From Methylotenera sp. (GTDB lineage Bacteria > Pseudomonadota > Gammaproteobacteria > Burkholderiales > Methylophilaceae), in NCBI RefSeq assembly GCF_030684185.1, contig NZ_JAUXOY010000027.1:229012-293011 (forward strand): a stretch of 64,000 bases of DNA, in the 5' to 3' direction. The notes under the pieces are model-generated. The model did not search any database. It was not told the origin of the DNA and was given only the letters and a program-made list of their open reading frames with translations. The translations under genes and the position numbers were made by a program. Shown piece after piece: positions 16,729 to 27,900 of the stretch. Each line of letters begins with the position of its first letter. Position 1 is the stretch's first letter.

Positions 16729-18987
16729 TTATTTTAATTGTAAAACGATGCCAGCCAAAGGCGGCAGTGTTATTACAAGCGATTGGTTATGATTCATCCA
16801 AGCAATATTTTCCGTGTGCAGTCCAGAACCGTTACCTTGGTTGCTACCACCGTAGCAGCCAGCATCGCTGTTAAACACTTCTTGATAACTGCCCGCCTGC
16901 GGAACACCAATGCGATATTCCTTACGTAACACAGGCGTGAAATTCAACACTATTATAACAAAACTATTGTCCAACCCGCGTCGAACGTAGCTAATAATAG
17001 ATTGATCGGAGTCATGACAATCAACCCACTCAAAGCCATGAACGTCAAAATCCAGCGCGTAGAGTGCATTAAGTTCTTTATATAGCTTGTTTAAGTCGGC
17101 AGTGGCCAGTTTAATGCCCTGATGCCATTGATGACCTTCATATTCATTGCCTAGTAAATGCCAATCAAGACTGCTGTTCACGTTCCACTCACGCCCTTGG
17201 CCAAACTCATTGCCCATGAAATTAAGTTTTTTGCCAGGTGCAGTCATTTGATAAGTCAAAAGAAGGCGCAAATTTGCAAATTTTTGCCATGCATCACCAG
17301 GCATTTTGTCGAGTAGTGAATGTTTGCCATGTACGACTTCATCATGCGAAAACGGCAATACAAAGTTTTCAGAATAGGCATAAAGCTGACCAAAAGTCAG
17401 CATGTCATGGTAATAACGTCTATGAACAGGGTTGTGCTCAATGTAGGCTAGGGTGTCGTTCATCCAGCCCATGTTCCATTTCATGCTAAAGCCTAAGCCG
17501 CCTAAATAAACTGGGCGTGACACCATAGGCCATGCAGTAGATTCCTCAGCAATCGTCAATACGCCTGGAAAGTCCTCACCCACCATCACGTTGAGTTGTT
17601 TTAAGAAATCGATAACTTCTAGATTTTCTCGCCCACCAAATTTGTTTGGTAGCCATTCTCCAGCTTTACGGGAATAATCCAGATAAATCATCGAAGCCAC
17701 GGCATCTACACGCAATCCGTCGATATGAAACTCTTGTAGCCAGAAATTGGCATTTGCAATTAGGAAATTACGAACCTCATTGCGACCATAATTGAAAATA
17801 TACGTGCCCCAGTCTTGGTGCTCACCCAGTCTAGGGTCTTCATGTTCATACAGGGCCGTACCGTCAAAACGTGCTAGCGCCCAGTCATCTTTTGGAAAGT
17901 GCCCCGGAACCCAATCTAGAATTACGCCGATATTGGCTTGGTGAAATGCATCAATTAAAAAGCGTAAATCGTCTGGCGGACCAAATCTATTCGTGACGCC
18001 AAAATAACCAGTTGTTTGGTAACCCCAGGATTCTGCGAGTGGATGCTCGGAAATAGGCATAAATTCAACGTGTGTATAGCCCATCTCTGCTACATAAGGC
18101 ACTAGCGTTTTTGCCAACTCGCGATAGGTTAAAAAGTGGCCTTGATCATTACGTTGCCATGAGCCTAAATGTACTTCATAGCAGTTAAATGGCGCGTGCA
18201 GCCAATCACGTTTTTTACGTGATTCTAGCCATTGTTTATCTTCCCATTGATGATGAGAGGTGCTGATTTTAGCGGCTGTGCCTGGGCGTTGTTCAAACTC
18301 AAAGCCATAGGGGTCTGTTTTGACTAAAATGCCGCCTGTGTGGCGATTACGAATTTCAAATTTATAAGTGTCATGCGTGGTTAAGTTAGGAATAAAAATA
18401 TCCCAAACACCACTTGAGCCATGTGCGCGCATCGGATGAACGCGCCCATCCCAATTGTTAAAGCTACCAGTCACACTTACGCGCTCTGCGTTAGGAGCCC
18501 ATACTGCAAAGCGAACGCCTGCAATGTCATCTTGTGTGATGCATTGTGCGCCTAAGGTTTTGTAGGCTTGCTTTAAGCGGCCTTCGCCAAATAAATAAAG
18601 CTCATCTTGTGTGATGCTGGAAGAGAAGGTGTAAGCGTCATAAGCTTCATAAGTATTTTCACCTAACTCAATTTTAAGTAAGCACGGTGTTTTAAGGGCG
18701 GTTTTGTTTGTGACTTCAAACAATCCGTCAGCATGTGTTTTATCAAGTTTCGTCCAAGTTTTAGCAGTCTTCACCCACACGGTAGAAGCGTTAGGCAAAA
18801 ATGTGCGATAAACATAACTGTCATCTACTTTATGTTGACCTAAAAAGCTAAAAGGGTCGTGGTGCCTGGCTTTCAAAATCAGTTTTAATGAGTCTGCCGT
18901 TCCATTGGATGCTGACTTCGTTTTTACACTGGGTTTTCCAACTGTTTCGGCTTTCGTTTTTGCAGTAGTCGCTTTAGATTTGTCCAA
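16729..18987 (-). CDS. glgB: 1,4-alpha-glucan branching enzyme (GH13)
   Basis: A 752-residue GH13 enzyme that makes alpha-1,6 branches in glycogen. After a Lys/Thr-rich tail of about 30 residues come an N1 domain (HHDPFSFLGQH), a CBM48 (about 150-240, VSVTGSFNNWDGRVHPM), the catalytic barrel with the Asp in LRVDAVASM and the Glu in TIAEEST, the FSHDEVVHGKHSL motif, and a C-terminal all-beta domain. It is the first gene of glgB-pgi-ppk2 and is divergent from glgC. The 193-base gap between them is a shared regulatory region, so the two arms of the pathway can be controlled together. Confidence 0.96.
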   Translation of the reverse strand: MDKSKATTAKTKAETVGKPSVKTKSASNGTADSLKLILKARHHDPFSFLGQHKVDDSYVYRTFLPNASTVWVKTAKTWTKLDKTHADGLFEVTNKTALKTPCLLKIELGENTYEAYDAYTFSSSITQDELYLFGEGRLKQAYKTLGAQCITQDDIAGVRFAVWAPNAERVSVTGSFNNWDGRVHPMRAHGSSGVWDIFIPNLTTHDTYKFEIRNRHTGGILVKTDPYGFEFEQRPGTAAKISTSHHQWEDKQWLESRKKRDWLHAPFNCYEVHLGSWQRNDQGHFLTYRELAKTLVPYVAEMGYTHVEFMPISEHPLAESWGYQTTGYFGVTNRFGPPDDLRFLIDAFHQANIGVILDWVPGHFPKDDWALARFDGTALYEHEDPRLGEHQDWGTYIFNYGRNEVRNFLIANANFWLQEFHIDGLRVDAVASMIYLDYSRKAGEWLPNKFGGRENLEVIDFLKQLNVMVGEDFPGVLTIAEESTAWPMVSRPVYLGGLGFSMKWNMGWMNDTLAYIEHNPVHRRYYHDMLTFGQLYAYSENFVLPFSHDEVVHGKHSLLDKMPGDAWQKFANLRLLLTYQMTAPGKKLNFMGNEFGQGREWNVNSSLDWHLLGNEYEGHQWHQGIKLATADLNKLYKELNALYALDFDVHGFEWVDCHDSDQSIISYVRRGLDNSFVIIVLNFTPVLRKEYRIGVPQAGSYQEVFNSDAGCYGGSNQGNGSGLHTENIAWMNHNQSLVITLPPLAGIVLQLK

Positions 18988-19180
18988 GATACATTCCCCC
19001 TCAATTTCCTAAGAAATATTTTTTAACTTTTTTAGCATTATTTGCTAGTTTAGTGGTGTTTTAACTAGATTATAGTGCTTTAAGCTGATTATAATGTAAA
19101 CAGATACAGTGAAAATATAAAATTAAGCTAGTTAGCCCAGCTAGTTCTAAAAATGATTAATTAAACTTCAGGAGGGCATC
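18988..19180. promoter_or_regulatory. Divergent promoter region glgB / glgC
   Basis: 193 AT-rich bases between two divergent glycogen operons. On the right end, CAGGAGGG at about 19169-19176 is a strong ribosome-binding site for glgC. No operator could be identified with confidence. Confidence 0.5.
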
Positions 19181-20473
19181 ATGCCGAAGAGCCAACAAAT
19201 GGATCAGCATTCAGACCGTTTTATTAGTACATTAACCAAAAACACCGCTGCTATTATTCTTGCAGGCGGTCGGGGAAGCCGCTTAAAGAACCTGACTGAT
19301 TGGCGTGCCAAGCCCGCTGTTCAGTTTGGCGGTAAATTCCGTATCATTGATTTTCCACTGTCAAATTGCATTAACTCTGGCATACGCCGTATCAACGTCG
19401 CTACTCAATACAAAGCACAAAGTTTGATTCAGCATCTTCAGCGCGGCTGGGGATTTTTACGTGGCGAGTTTAATGAATACGTCAATATCATTCCTGCACA
19501 GCAACGCATTTCAGAAGATTGGTACAAAGGTACCGCAGATGCGGTATATCAAAACCTGGATTTACTGCGTGAGGGCGGTGGCGAGTATATTTTAATATTG
19601 GCCGGTGATCATATTTACAAAATGGATTACGGCAAGATGTTGGCGACACATGTGAGAAGTAATGCCGATATGACGGTTGCTTGTATCAATGTGCCTTTGG
19701 AAGATGCTAAAGGGTTTGGTGTGCTTGCGGTAGATAACACAGACAGAGTCATAGAGTTTGCTGAAAAACCAGAAAAGCCTAAACACATGCCTGGCGATAC
19801 CAGTAAGGCTTTTGCCAGCATGGGAATCTATGTATTCAACGCTAAGTTTTTATATGAGCAATTAATTCGCGATGCTGGCGACCCAAAATCAACTCATGAC
19901 TTTGGTGGCGATATCATTCCGTACATTATTAAAAAATATAAAATACAAGCACACCGCTTTACTGAAAGCTGCGTAGGCGCAAAAAATGGCAATTACTACT
20001 GGCGTGACGTCGGTACGATTGATGCTTATTGGGAGGCGAATATGGAGCTAACCAGAGTGATTCCTGAACTTAATTTGTATGATAGGGAATGGCCGATCTG
20101 GACATCGCAGGAGCAATTGCCTCCAGCTAAGTTTGTATTTAATGATGAGGGTAGAACAGGTCAAGCAACTGATTCTTTGGTATCTGGTGGATGCTTAATC
20201 AGCGGTTCAAGTGTCACGAGCTCTGTTCTATTTTCAGATGTACGTGTGCATAGCTATTGTGATATTGAAGGGGCTGTTATTTTGCCTAAAGTCACGGTCA
20301 ATCGTAATGTTGTGCTTAAAAACGTGGTATTAGACCGCGGTTGCAGTATCCCGGAAGGGATGCAAATTGGTGTGGATTTAGCTTTGGATGCGAAGCGTTT
20401 TTATGTGTCCGAGAAAGGCATCACGCTGGTGACTCCCGATATGCTGGGGCAAGACCTGTATAGAGTGATTTAA
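19181..20473 (+). CDS. glgC: Glucose-1-phosphate adenylyltransferase
   Basis: A 430-residue enzyme that makes ADP-glucose, the committed step of glycogen synthesis. The N-terminal nucleotidyltransferase signature is [19 protein letters not shown], followed by [12 protein letters not shown] and GTADAVYQN. The C-terminal left-handed beta-helix carries the allosteric part. A strong AGGAGG lies upstream. It is the first gene of the rightward operon glgC-GH57-malQ-glucokinase. Confidence 0.97.
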   Translation: MPKSQQMDQHSDRFISTLTKNTAAIILAGGRGSRLKNLTDWRAKPAVQFGGKFRIIDFPLSNCINSGIRRINVATQYKAQSLIQHLQRGWGFLRGEFNEYVNIIPAQQRISEDWYKGTADAVYQNLDLLREGGGEYILILAGDHIYKMDYGKMLATHVRSNADMTVACINVPLEDAKGFGVLAVDNTDRVIEFAEKPEKPKHMPGDTSKAFASMGIYVFNAKFLYEQLIRDAGDPKSTHDFGGDIIPYIIKKYKIQAHRFTESCVGAKNGNYYWRDVGTIDAYWEANMELTRVIPELNLYDREWPIWTSQEQLPPAKFVFNDEGRTGQATDSLVSGGCLISGSSVTSSVLFSDVRVHSYCDIEGAVILPKVTVNRNVVLKNVVLDRGCSIPEGMQIGVDLALDAKRFYVSEKGITLVTPDMLGQDLYRVI

Positions 20474-20545
20474 TATAAATATTTTTATATTAAATCAAAA
20501 GTTGAACCGTTTAGTTTATGTTAATTATTAAGGTTGTAAATTCAA

Positions 20546-22294
20546 GTGAAGTCTAATCGTCCAAAGCTATATTTAAATCTCTATTGGCATATGCATCAGC
20601 CTGATTATCGTGACATTGTGACGAACGAGTATGTGTTGCCGTGGACATATTTGCACGCCATCAAAGATTACAGTGATATGGCGTTTCATCTTGAAGAGAA
20701 CCCCAAAGCGCGTGTTACATTTAACTTTGTACCGATTTTGTTGGAACAGCTTGAAGATTACACGGTTCAATTTAAGCAGAATCGCATTCGTGATCCGTTA
20801 TTGGGTTTACTTGTTGAGCCTGACTTAGATAACATCAACTGTGAGCAATGCCATTTGATTGTGACTAGTTGCTTCAAGAGTCATCATGAGAAAATGCTTA
20901 GCCCGTTTCCACATTATCAGCGTTTATTACACCTTTATCAGCTTGTTGAGCCAATTGAGTGTAATGATGAATTTCACTACTTGTCAGCGCAGTATAAAGC
21001 GGACTTGCTAGTATGGTATCACTTGGCTTGGTGCGGTGAGAGTCTGCGCCGTAATAATAAAGTGATACAGGCGCTAATGACTAAAGGTTTGTTATTTACG
21101 CTGGAAGAAAGGCAACAATTATTCAAAGTGATTGGCGAAACTATCTCAGGCTTGATTCCGCGCTATAAAGCACTCATGCAGTCTAAGCAAATTGAAATTT
21201 CTACAACGCCTTACTATCACCCGATTTTACCGTTGCTACTCGACTTTAAATCGGCTCTGGACGCAATGCCGTTTGCACCTTTGCCAGTCAATCCTAAATA
21301 TAGTGGCGGCCAAGCCCGTGCTGTTGCGCATGTTGTTTCTGCCAAAAAGTCCCATGCTGAATATTTCGGTGCAGAGCCTCGCGGTATGTGGCCTGCAGAA
21401 GGTGGTGTATCAAGCGCAGCGCTGTCACTGATGGCTGAACAAGGCGTGGAGTGGGCGGCTACGGGGCAGGGCGTGTTGGCAAATAGTCTGGTGAAATCGC
21501 AATTGAGTGCATCAGATAAATTTGAATATCTTTATCAGCCATATCGGGTAACCAATGGCAAACAAGATATTTTATGCTTTTTTAGAGATGATCAGCTGTC
21601 TGATAAAATCGGTTTTGAGTATGCAAAAATGCACTCACCCGATGCCGTCAGAGACTTCATTCAATCACTTGAACATATTCATCATGCCACTTCACATGAA
21701 ACTGCTACTAGCGGCAAACACAAGGTGGTCAGTGTTATTTTAGATGGCGAAAATGCCTGGGAATATTACCCCTACAATGGTTACTACTTTTTAAGTGAGT
21801 TGTATGCGGCCTTGGCAAATCACCCTGATATTGAAATGACCACTTTTAGCGATATGGTTGATTTATATCAATCAACCGATTACAAAACTAAGGGAATATC
21901 CGCCCCCGTGTTGCCGCAAATAGCTGCTGGCAGTTGGGTGTATGGTACTTTCAGTACCTGGATAGGCAGTAAAGACAAAAATTTAGCATGGGATTTACTC
22001 TGCGCAGCTAAAAAAACTTACGACAGTGTTTTATTGAAAAATGGTTTAAATGCCAATCAACTGAAGGCTTGCGAACGTCAATTAGCAATTTGTGAAGGTT
22101 CTGATTGGTTTTGGTGGTTCGGCGATTATAATTCGTCGGACAGTGTGGCGAGTTTTGACCAACTTTACCGTCGCAACCTGATTAACTTATACGCTTTGTT
22201 ACAGCAGCCAGTGCCTGCGGTATTGCATAAAACCATTAGCGCTGGCGGCGGTAATGCAGACAATGCAGGAACAATGCGAAGAGGGCAAGCTTAA
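20546..22294 (+). CDS. Glycoside hydrolase family 57 enzyme
   Basis: A 582-residue GH57 protein. The family N-terminal motif WHMHQPDYRD is at residues 11-20, the likely nucleophile Glu is in RGMWPAEGGVS and the acid/base Asp in ILDGENAWEYYP. GH57 enzymes are retaining alpha-glucan hydrolases, transferases or branching enzymes; the exact activity cannot be fixed from sequence alone. Translation starts with GTG. Its place between glgC and malQ points to glycogen or maltodextrin trimming. A second branching enzyme is possible, but glgB already covers that role. Confidence 0.9.
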   Translation: MKSNRPKLYLNLYWHMHQPDYRDIVTNEYVLPWTYLHAIKDYSDMAFHLEENPKARVTFNFVPILLEQLEDYTVQFKQNRIRDPLLGLLVEPDLDNINCEQCHLIVTSCFKSHHEKMLSPFPHYQRLLHLYQLVEPIECNDEFHYLSAQYKADLLVWYHLAWCGESLRRNNKVIQALMTKGLLFTLEERQQLFKVIGETISGLIPRYKALMQSKQIEISTTPYYHPILPLLLDFKSALDAMPFAPLPVNPKYSGGQARAVAHVVSAKKSHAEYFGAEPRGMWPAEGGVSSAALSLMAEQGVEWAATGQGVLANSLVKSQLSASDKFEYLYQPYRVTNGKQDILCFFRDDQLSDKIGFEYAKMHSPDAVRDFIQSLEHIHHATSHETATSGKHKVVSVILDGENAWEYYPYNGYYFLSELYAALANHPDIEMTTFSDMVDLYQSTDYKTKGISAPVLPQIAAGSWVYGTFSTWIGSKDKNLAWDLLCAAKKTYDSVLLKNGLNANQLKACERQLAICEGSDWFWWFGDYNSSDSVASFDQLYRRNLINLYALLQQPVPAVLHKTISAGGGNADNAGTMRRGQA

Positions 22295-22361
22295 ACTCAC
22301 TTAAAGATCGAATTAGTGTTTACTGGCTTCTAGGAAGCATACTTTTAATATATAGGTAATA

Positions 22362-23852
22362 ATGAAACGCACTAATTTATCACTTTTGGCCCAGCGCCGT
22401 GCAGGCGTGTTGTTGCATATCAGCTCTCTACCGAGCGCAAATTACGTCGGTGATTTGGGTGCAGAAGCTTATCGTTTTGTCGATTTCTTAAATTCGATAG
22501 GCGTCAGCATTTGGCAAACATTGCCAATCAATATGCCACATGCAGACAACTCACCGTATCAATGCTTATCGGCTTTTGCCGGCAATCCTGACTTTATTAG
22601 CTTAGATGCTTTGCAGGCACAGGGTCTCTTGCTAAGAAAAGCAGATACCGATGGCTTCATTACCAGCAAAACGCAGTTATTAGCAAACGTCTATGAGGCA
22701 TTTAAAATAAGAGTAGAAAAGCAAGAGCAACTAACCTTTAAAAAGTTTTGTAAAAAACAGGCACACTGGCTAGATGATTTTGCACTTTTTTTAGCGCTAC
22801 GAAACAAGTTTAATCATTCTGGATGGAGTTATTGGCCAGAAGCATACAAAAATCGTGATGTAAAAACCCTTAAGCAAGCACGTAAAGAACTGGCGCATGA
22901 AATTGCCGTGATTCAATTTACGCAGTTTATATTTTTTACACAGTGGCTGGCGCTTAAAGCTTATGCCGCTTCAAAAAATGTTTATTTCTTTGGCGACATT
23001 CCTATTTTTGTGGCCTATGACAGCGCTGATGTATGGGCGCAACCTCATTTATTTAAGCTGGATGCCCATAAAAACATGGAAGTAGTAGCAGGTGTGCCAC
23101 CAGATTATTTTTCGGAAACAGGGCAGCGTTGGGGCAACCCGCACTATAACTGGGATTCGATGGCTGCTGATGGTTTTAGCTGGTGGGTATCTCGCATGGC
23201 AACGCAAAATGCGCTGTTTGATATTGTTCGCATCGACCATTTCAGAGGTTTGGAGGCCGCATGGGAAATTCCCGCAAGTGAAGATACTGCAATTAATGGT
23301 CAGTGGGTGTTGGCTCCAGGTGATGCATTGCTTGCAGCTATTAAAAATGCCTTGCCGAAAATATGCCTGGTTGCAGAGGACTTAGGCATTATTACGGCAG
23401 AAGTCGATGCATTAAGGCATCAATACAATTTGCCTGGCATGAAGATTTTGCAATTTGCATTTAGTGGTCAAGAAGATAACCCGTATTTACCGCACAATAT
23501 TGAAGTGAATAGTGTGGCGTACACAGGTACCCATGATAATGACACGACGCTGGGCTGGTATAACGCTTTAGATGAGCAACAACGTGAATTGGTGGATGCG
23601 TATATACGCTCCTCTCATTCAGAACAGCATGAACCCAGTATGCCAGCAGATTTGATTGATATGGTTTTTGAATCTAACGCACAGTTAGCCATTATCCCTA
23701 TGCAGGATCTATTGGCGCTGGATTCTACTCACCGCATGAATACACCAGGTACTTGCACGGGTAATTGGCATTGGCGTTTTAACTGGCTTCAGTTATCTGC
23801 ATCTCAAGCTAAGTGTATTGCAAAAGTGATTGCGCGGACAGGGCGGCACTAA
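22362..23852 (+). CDS. malQ: 4-alpha-glucanotransferase (GH77)
   Basis: A 496-residue amylomaltase that moves maltodextrin units between chains. Landmarks are SPYQCLSAFAGNP near the N-terminus, the nucleophile Asp in RIDHFRGLEAAWEIP, the acid/base Glu in VAEDLGIIT, and GTHDNDTTLGW. Length is typical of the short bacterial form. It follows the GH57 gene by 67 bases and precedes the glucokinase gene by 19. Confidence 0.96.
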   Translation: MKRTNLSLLAQRRAGVLLHISSLPSANYVGDLGAEAYRFVDFLNSIGVSIWQTLPINMPHADNSPYQCLSAFAGNPDFISLDALQAQGLLLRKADTDGFITSKTQLLANVYEAFKIRVEKQEQLTFKKFCKKQAHWLDDFALFLALRNKFNHSGWSYWPEAYKNRDVKTLKQARKELAHEIAVIQFTQFIFFTQWLALKAYAASKNVYFFGDIPIFVAYDSADVWAQPHLFKLDAHKNMEVVAGVPPDYFSETGQRWGNPHYNWDSMAADGFSWWVSRMATQNALFDIVRIDHFRGLEAAWEIPASEDTAINGQWVLAPGDALLAAIKNALPKICLVAEDLGIITAEVDALRHQYNLPGMKILQFAFSGQEDNPYLPHNIEVNSVAYTGTHDNDTTLGWYNALDEQQRELVDAYIRSSHSEQHEPSMPADLIDMVFESNAQLAIIPMQDLLALDSTHRMNTPGTCTGNWHWRFNWLQLSASQAKCIAKVIARTGRH

Positions 23853-23871
23853 ATATTATGGTGGTGTCATT

Positions 23872-24849
23872 ATGGCGATGTTGATTGGCATTGATGTCGG
23901 CGGCACTAACCTACGTCTAGGTGTGGTTGAGTATGATGAAGCTATTTATAACGCCCAGCCACGATTGATAGAAGAAAAACGTTTTCATGCTGATTTTTCA
24001 AATCTTTGCAAATCTCATCAAGGTAATCCAGAGCAAGCCTGGCAAACAATATTAAATACAACCGCCGCAGCGATTGAAAGTGTACAAGTTAAGTATCCTA
24101 AAGTATCGGCAGTGGGCATCGGTTTCCCTGGGTTTATAGACCCAAAGAGTCAAAAAATCTCACAATCCCCAAATTTGCCAGGTTTAAGCAATGTTGATTT
24201 AAGTGTTGATTTAAGCCGAATGATTGAGTTGCCTGTCATTACTGAGAATGACGCGTTGGCAGCGGCGTATGGTGAATATGTCATGCACCTCAGCCAAACA
24301 AATGGTCAAACCAGTAGTCAGGCAAACAGCTTGATTTATCTGGGGCTAGGCACAGGTGTGGGCGGCGGTTTGATTATAAATGGTCAGCCGTTTCAAGGCC
24401 AGCATGGTGTGGCGATGGAAGTCGGGCATATTGCGGTTAAGCCGAATGGCAGATTGTGTGGATGTGGTAATCGTGGCTGCATGGAACAATACGCATCAGC
24501 CAGCGGCGTTGTAATCAGCTATTTTGAGGCAAGTGGTGAGCATTGCAATGCGCATGAAATTGCCAACCGCGCCTATAAAGGTGATGCAAATGCTATTGCT
24601 GCGTATAGCTTAGCGGGTATAACGCTTGCCCAAGCATTAGCACATATTTTAAAAGTGATTGATGTCGCAAATGTAGTCATTGGTGGTGGCATGAGCGCAG
24701 GCTGGTCGTTAATGGAACCGTCTTTTACACAGCAATTAAATGAAGACTTGATTCCAGCTTTACGGGGCAAAGTTAACGTGAGCATTTCTGATATGGGCGA
24801 TCAGGCTGGCATGATTGGCGCTGCCATGTTAGCCTGGCAAAAAATATGA
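23872..24849 (+). CDS. ROK family glucokinase
   Basis: A 325-residue sugar kinase. The N-terminal phosphate loop is GIDVGGTNLRLG. The ROK zinc site is C-G-C-G-N-R-G-C followed by MEQYAS. END in the catalytic loop (ITENDALAAAYGE) supplies the base Asp. It probably phosphorylates glucose freed by MalQ and the GH57 enzyme, returning it to glucose-6-phosphate for Pgi. I use ATG 23872 because the longer frame from 23830 would run into malQ without adding conserved residues. Confidence 0.9.
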   Translation: MAMLIGIDVGGTNLRLGVVEYDEAIYNAQPRLIEEKRFHADFSNLCKSHQGNPEQAWQTILNTTAAAIESVQVKYPKVSAVGIGFPGFIDPKSQKISQSPNLPGLSNVDLSVDLSRMIELPVITENDALAAAYGEYVMHLSQTNGQTSSQANSLIYLGLGTGVGGGLIINGQPFQGQHGVAMEVGHIAVKPNGRLCGCGNRGCMEQYASASGVVISYFEASGEHCNAHEIANRAYKGDANAIAAYSLAGITLAQALAHILKVIDVANVVIGGGMSAGWSLMEPSFTQQLNEDLIPALRGKVNVSISDMGDQAGMIGAAMLAWQKI

Positions 24850-24920
24850 CACAGCAAAAGCTATCATTAAATTAGTTTTTGGGAAATTTTGGAATTAGGG
24901 ATAAATTAAGAATAAAAAGT

Positions 24921-27900
24921 ATGATTTCAGGTCTCAAAAAACGATTAATGGGTTTGGTAAAACCACAGCTTGTGCCATGGCTAATTTCTGCTTTGGTCTT
25001 GCTGTTTGGATTTATCGTCAGTACTACTCTATGGCGTAATGCGCAACAACATCAGGCTGAAAAAATCCGCACAGAGCTTGAGTTTTCTGCAGACCAGGCG
25101 GCAAACAATATCCTTCGTAGATTAGACTCATACGAAACGGTGATGCGTGGCGTCAAGGGCCATATGGATGCTTCTATAGAGGTTACTATCGAAGAGTTTC
25201 GTAATTATATTCAAGCGCTGCAGATACAGGAGAAAAAGTCTGGGGTGCAGGGAGTAGGCTTGGTGATACTTGTGCAGAATACTGATAAAGACAAGCATCT
25301 TAAGGATATTCGTCAACTAGGGTTGCAAAATTACAGAATCAAGCCTGAAGGCGAGCGCGATATTTACGCACCTATTATTCGCATGGAGCCTATGAATAGC
25401 GACAATTTAAAAGCGCTGGGTTTAGATGTGCTAACGATACCTGCTGCGCGTGCGGCGATGGAGCGGTCTCGTGATTTAGATGAAGTTTCAATCACATCAC
25501 ATTTTACATTAGTGCAGGATATCGGTAAGCCCAACACGTTTTCTTTTGTCATGTACCTGCCTATTTTTCAGCAAGGTATGCAGCACGACACGATAGTTGC
25601 CCGACGCTCAGCCATCAAAGGTTGGGTAGATGTACCTTTTCGCATGAATGATCTCATGGCTGGGTTATATGGTGAATTTGCAAAAGATATTGATATAGAA
25701 ATTCATGATGGACTTGCAATCCTTAACGGAAATTCACCTTCAGAACTATCAATCATGTATCACTCAGACAATAAATCCTCTAAATCGAGGCTGGCTGAAG
25801 GGGTGCTTCAAACAAAACGCCAACTTGATTTTGGTGGCCGCAGCTGGACATTGCTCGTAAATACGACACCAGCTTTTGAGGCTCGCGTTTCTAATCCGCA
25901 TCAACCAGCAATTATCGCTTGGTCGAGTGTGGTGCTTACATCATTACTTGCTTTACTTGCATGGTTGCTTGCCAGAGGTCGTCAAATTGCCAAAATTCGC
26001 TATCAACTGCTTTTTGAGCAAGCAGGTGAGGGTGTATTGATGCTTAGCCGCGACCATCGTTTAATTGAGGCAAATCCAGCGGCGCTGGCCTTGTTTGGTT
26101 ATACGCGGGAAGAGTTGCTGAAGCTGAATTTGCCAAGCCTGCTAGCGAAAAATGAGGTAGAAAGATTAAGTCCTGTGGTAGAAAGCATGATGGCAGGTAC
26201 TCCGCATTCAGGAGAATGGGTGCATGTGCGTAAAGACGGCACCGAGGTGATGTTGGAGGTGCATGCTCGGAGGCTGGATAGCAACAGTTACTTTGGCATT
26301 TTGCGCGACCTGACAGAGCGGAATAAAGCTGAACAGAGCATTCAGCGATTAAAGAACCTTTATCAGGCACTTAGTGAAATTAACCAGGCCATTGTGCGCA
26401 TGGCAAACGAGACTGATTTATTTCCCTTAGTGTGCAAGTGTGCGGTGAAGTTTGGTGGTATGAAAATGGCCTGGATAGGTCAAGCAGACGAATCTGGTGC
26501 ATTTATCTTACCAGTAGCCAGTTACGGCAACGGGCTGACTTGTCTGGAAGGTTTGAAAATTTCTACTAGCGCCGATGTGCCTGAAGGCTGCGGCCCTACT
26601 AGTATTGCCTTTCGTGAAAACCGTGCGATTATTATCAGTAATTTTCAAGAAAACGAAATTACCCGCCCTTGGCATGAGCAGGCTAAACGATACGGATGGG
26701 GCGCTTCCGGATCTTTTCCTATAACTCGCAATGGCAAGCCGTTTGCTGTCTTCTCTATCTACGACAATCATATAGATGCTTTTGATAAAGAAATGATTGA
26801 TTTGCTTAGAGAAATGGCAATGGATATTAGTTTTGCGCTGGATAATTTTGAGCGCGAAAAGCAGCGTCAGTCATCTCAAAATAAATTGTTGTTAGCACAG
26901 GCTTCATTGGCAGAATCACGTGACCGCTATGCGGATCTTTATGAATTTGCACCAGTGGGTTATTTGTCTATCAGTAAACAGGGCGTAATTGCTGAGGTTA
27001 ATTGGAAAGTGACCTCGATGTTTGGTTTGAAACGAAACCAGCTTAACGACCATCCTTTTATGCAGTTTGTTGATAATGAAGAAAAACAGCGCTGGCAACA
27101 ATTGTTTTTAAGTATGCTAGACCTTGATGGTGGTGAAGAGCTGAATTTTGACATGAAATTTACCCATGAGAATGGGACCAAACTTACGGCTAATCTCAAT
27201 TGTCTGCGCATGGATGATGAAGGTGAGCAGCCTATATTGCGCGTCGCCATGATAGACGTTACACAGCTTAAACAAGCTGAAGAAGCACGACAGCAGACTG
27301 ACCTGAGGTTACAGGCGACCATTGATGCGATTCCTGATTTAATGTTTGAAGTAGATCTTAATGGCCGATATTATGCTGTTCATTCAACAAGTAATCAGCT
27401 ATTGGTTTTGCCGCCAGAAGAGTTAATCGGAAAAACTGTGCATGAAGTGCTTCCGCCAGAGGCTGCTTCCATAGCGATGTCTGCAATTAATGAGGCTGAT
27501 GAAGATGGCCGATCTCAAGGTAGGCAATATGAACTGCAACTGCCTCAAGGCAAGCGATGGTTCGAACTTTCTATTTCGAAAAAATCTGGTAATAACCATG
27601 ATGATAACCCGCATTTTATTGTTTTGTCACGTGATATCACCGAGCGTAAGCAGGTAGAGGCGGCGTTGCAGTCGAGCGAACTGCACTTGCGAACTATTAT
27701 TGATGTTGAGCCAGAATGCATCAAGATAGTCGATGCGCAAGGGTGTCTAAAGGAAATGAATCCAGCGGGACTGGCAATGCTTGAGGCAGATAACCTCGAT
27801 CAAATATCAAATAAGCCATTGCTTGACTTTATCGCTCCAAAATATCATAAAGCATTTAAAGATTTGCATAAGCATGTAATAGCGGGTGAAACAAAGCAAT

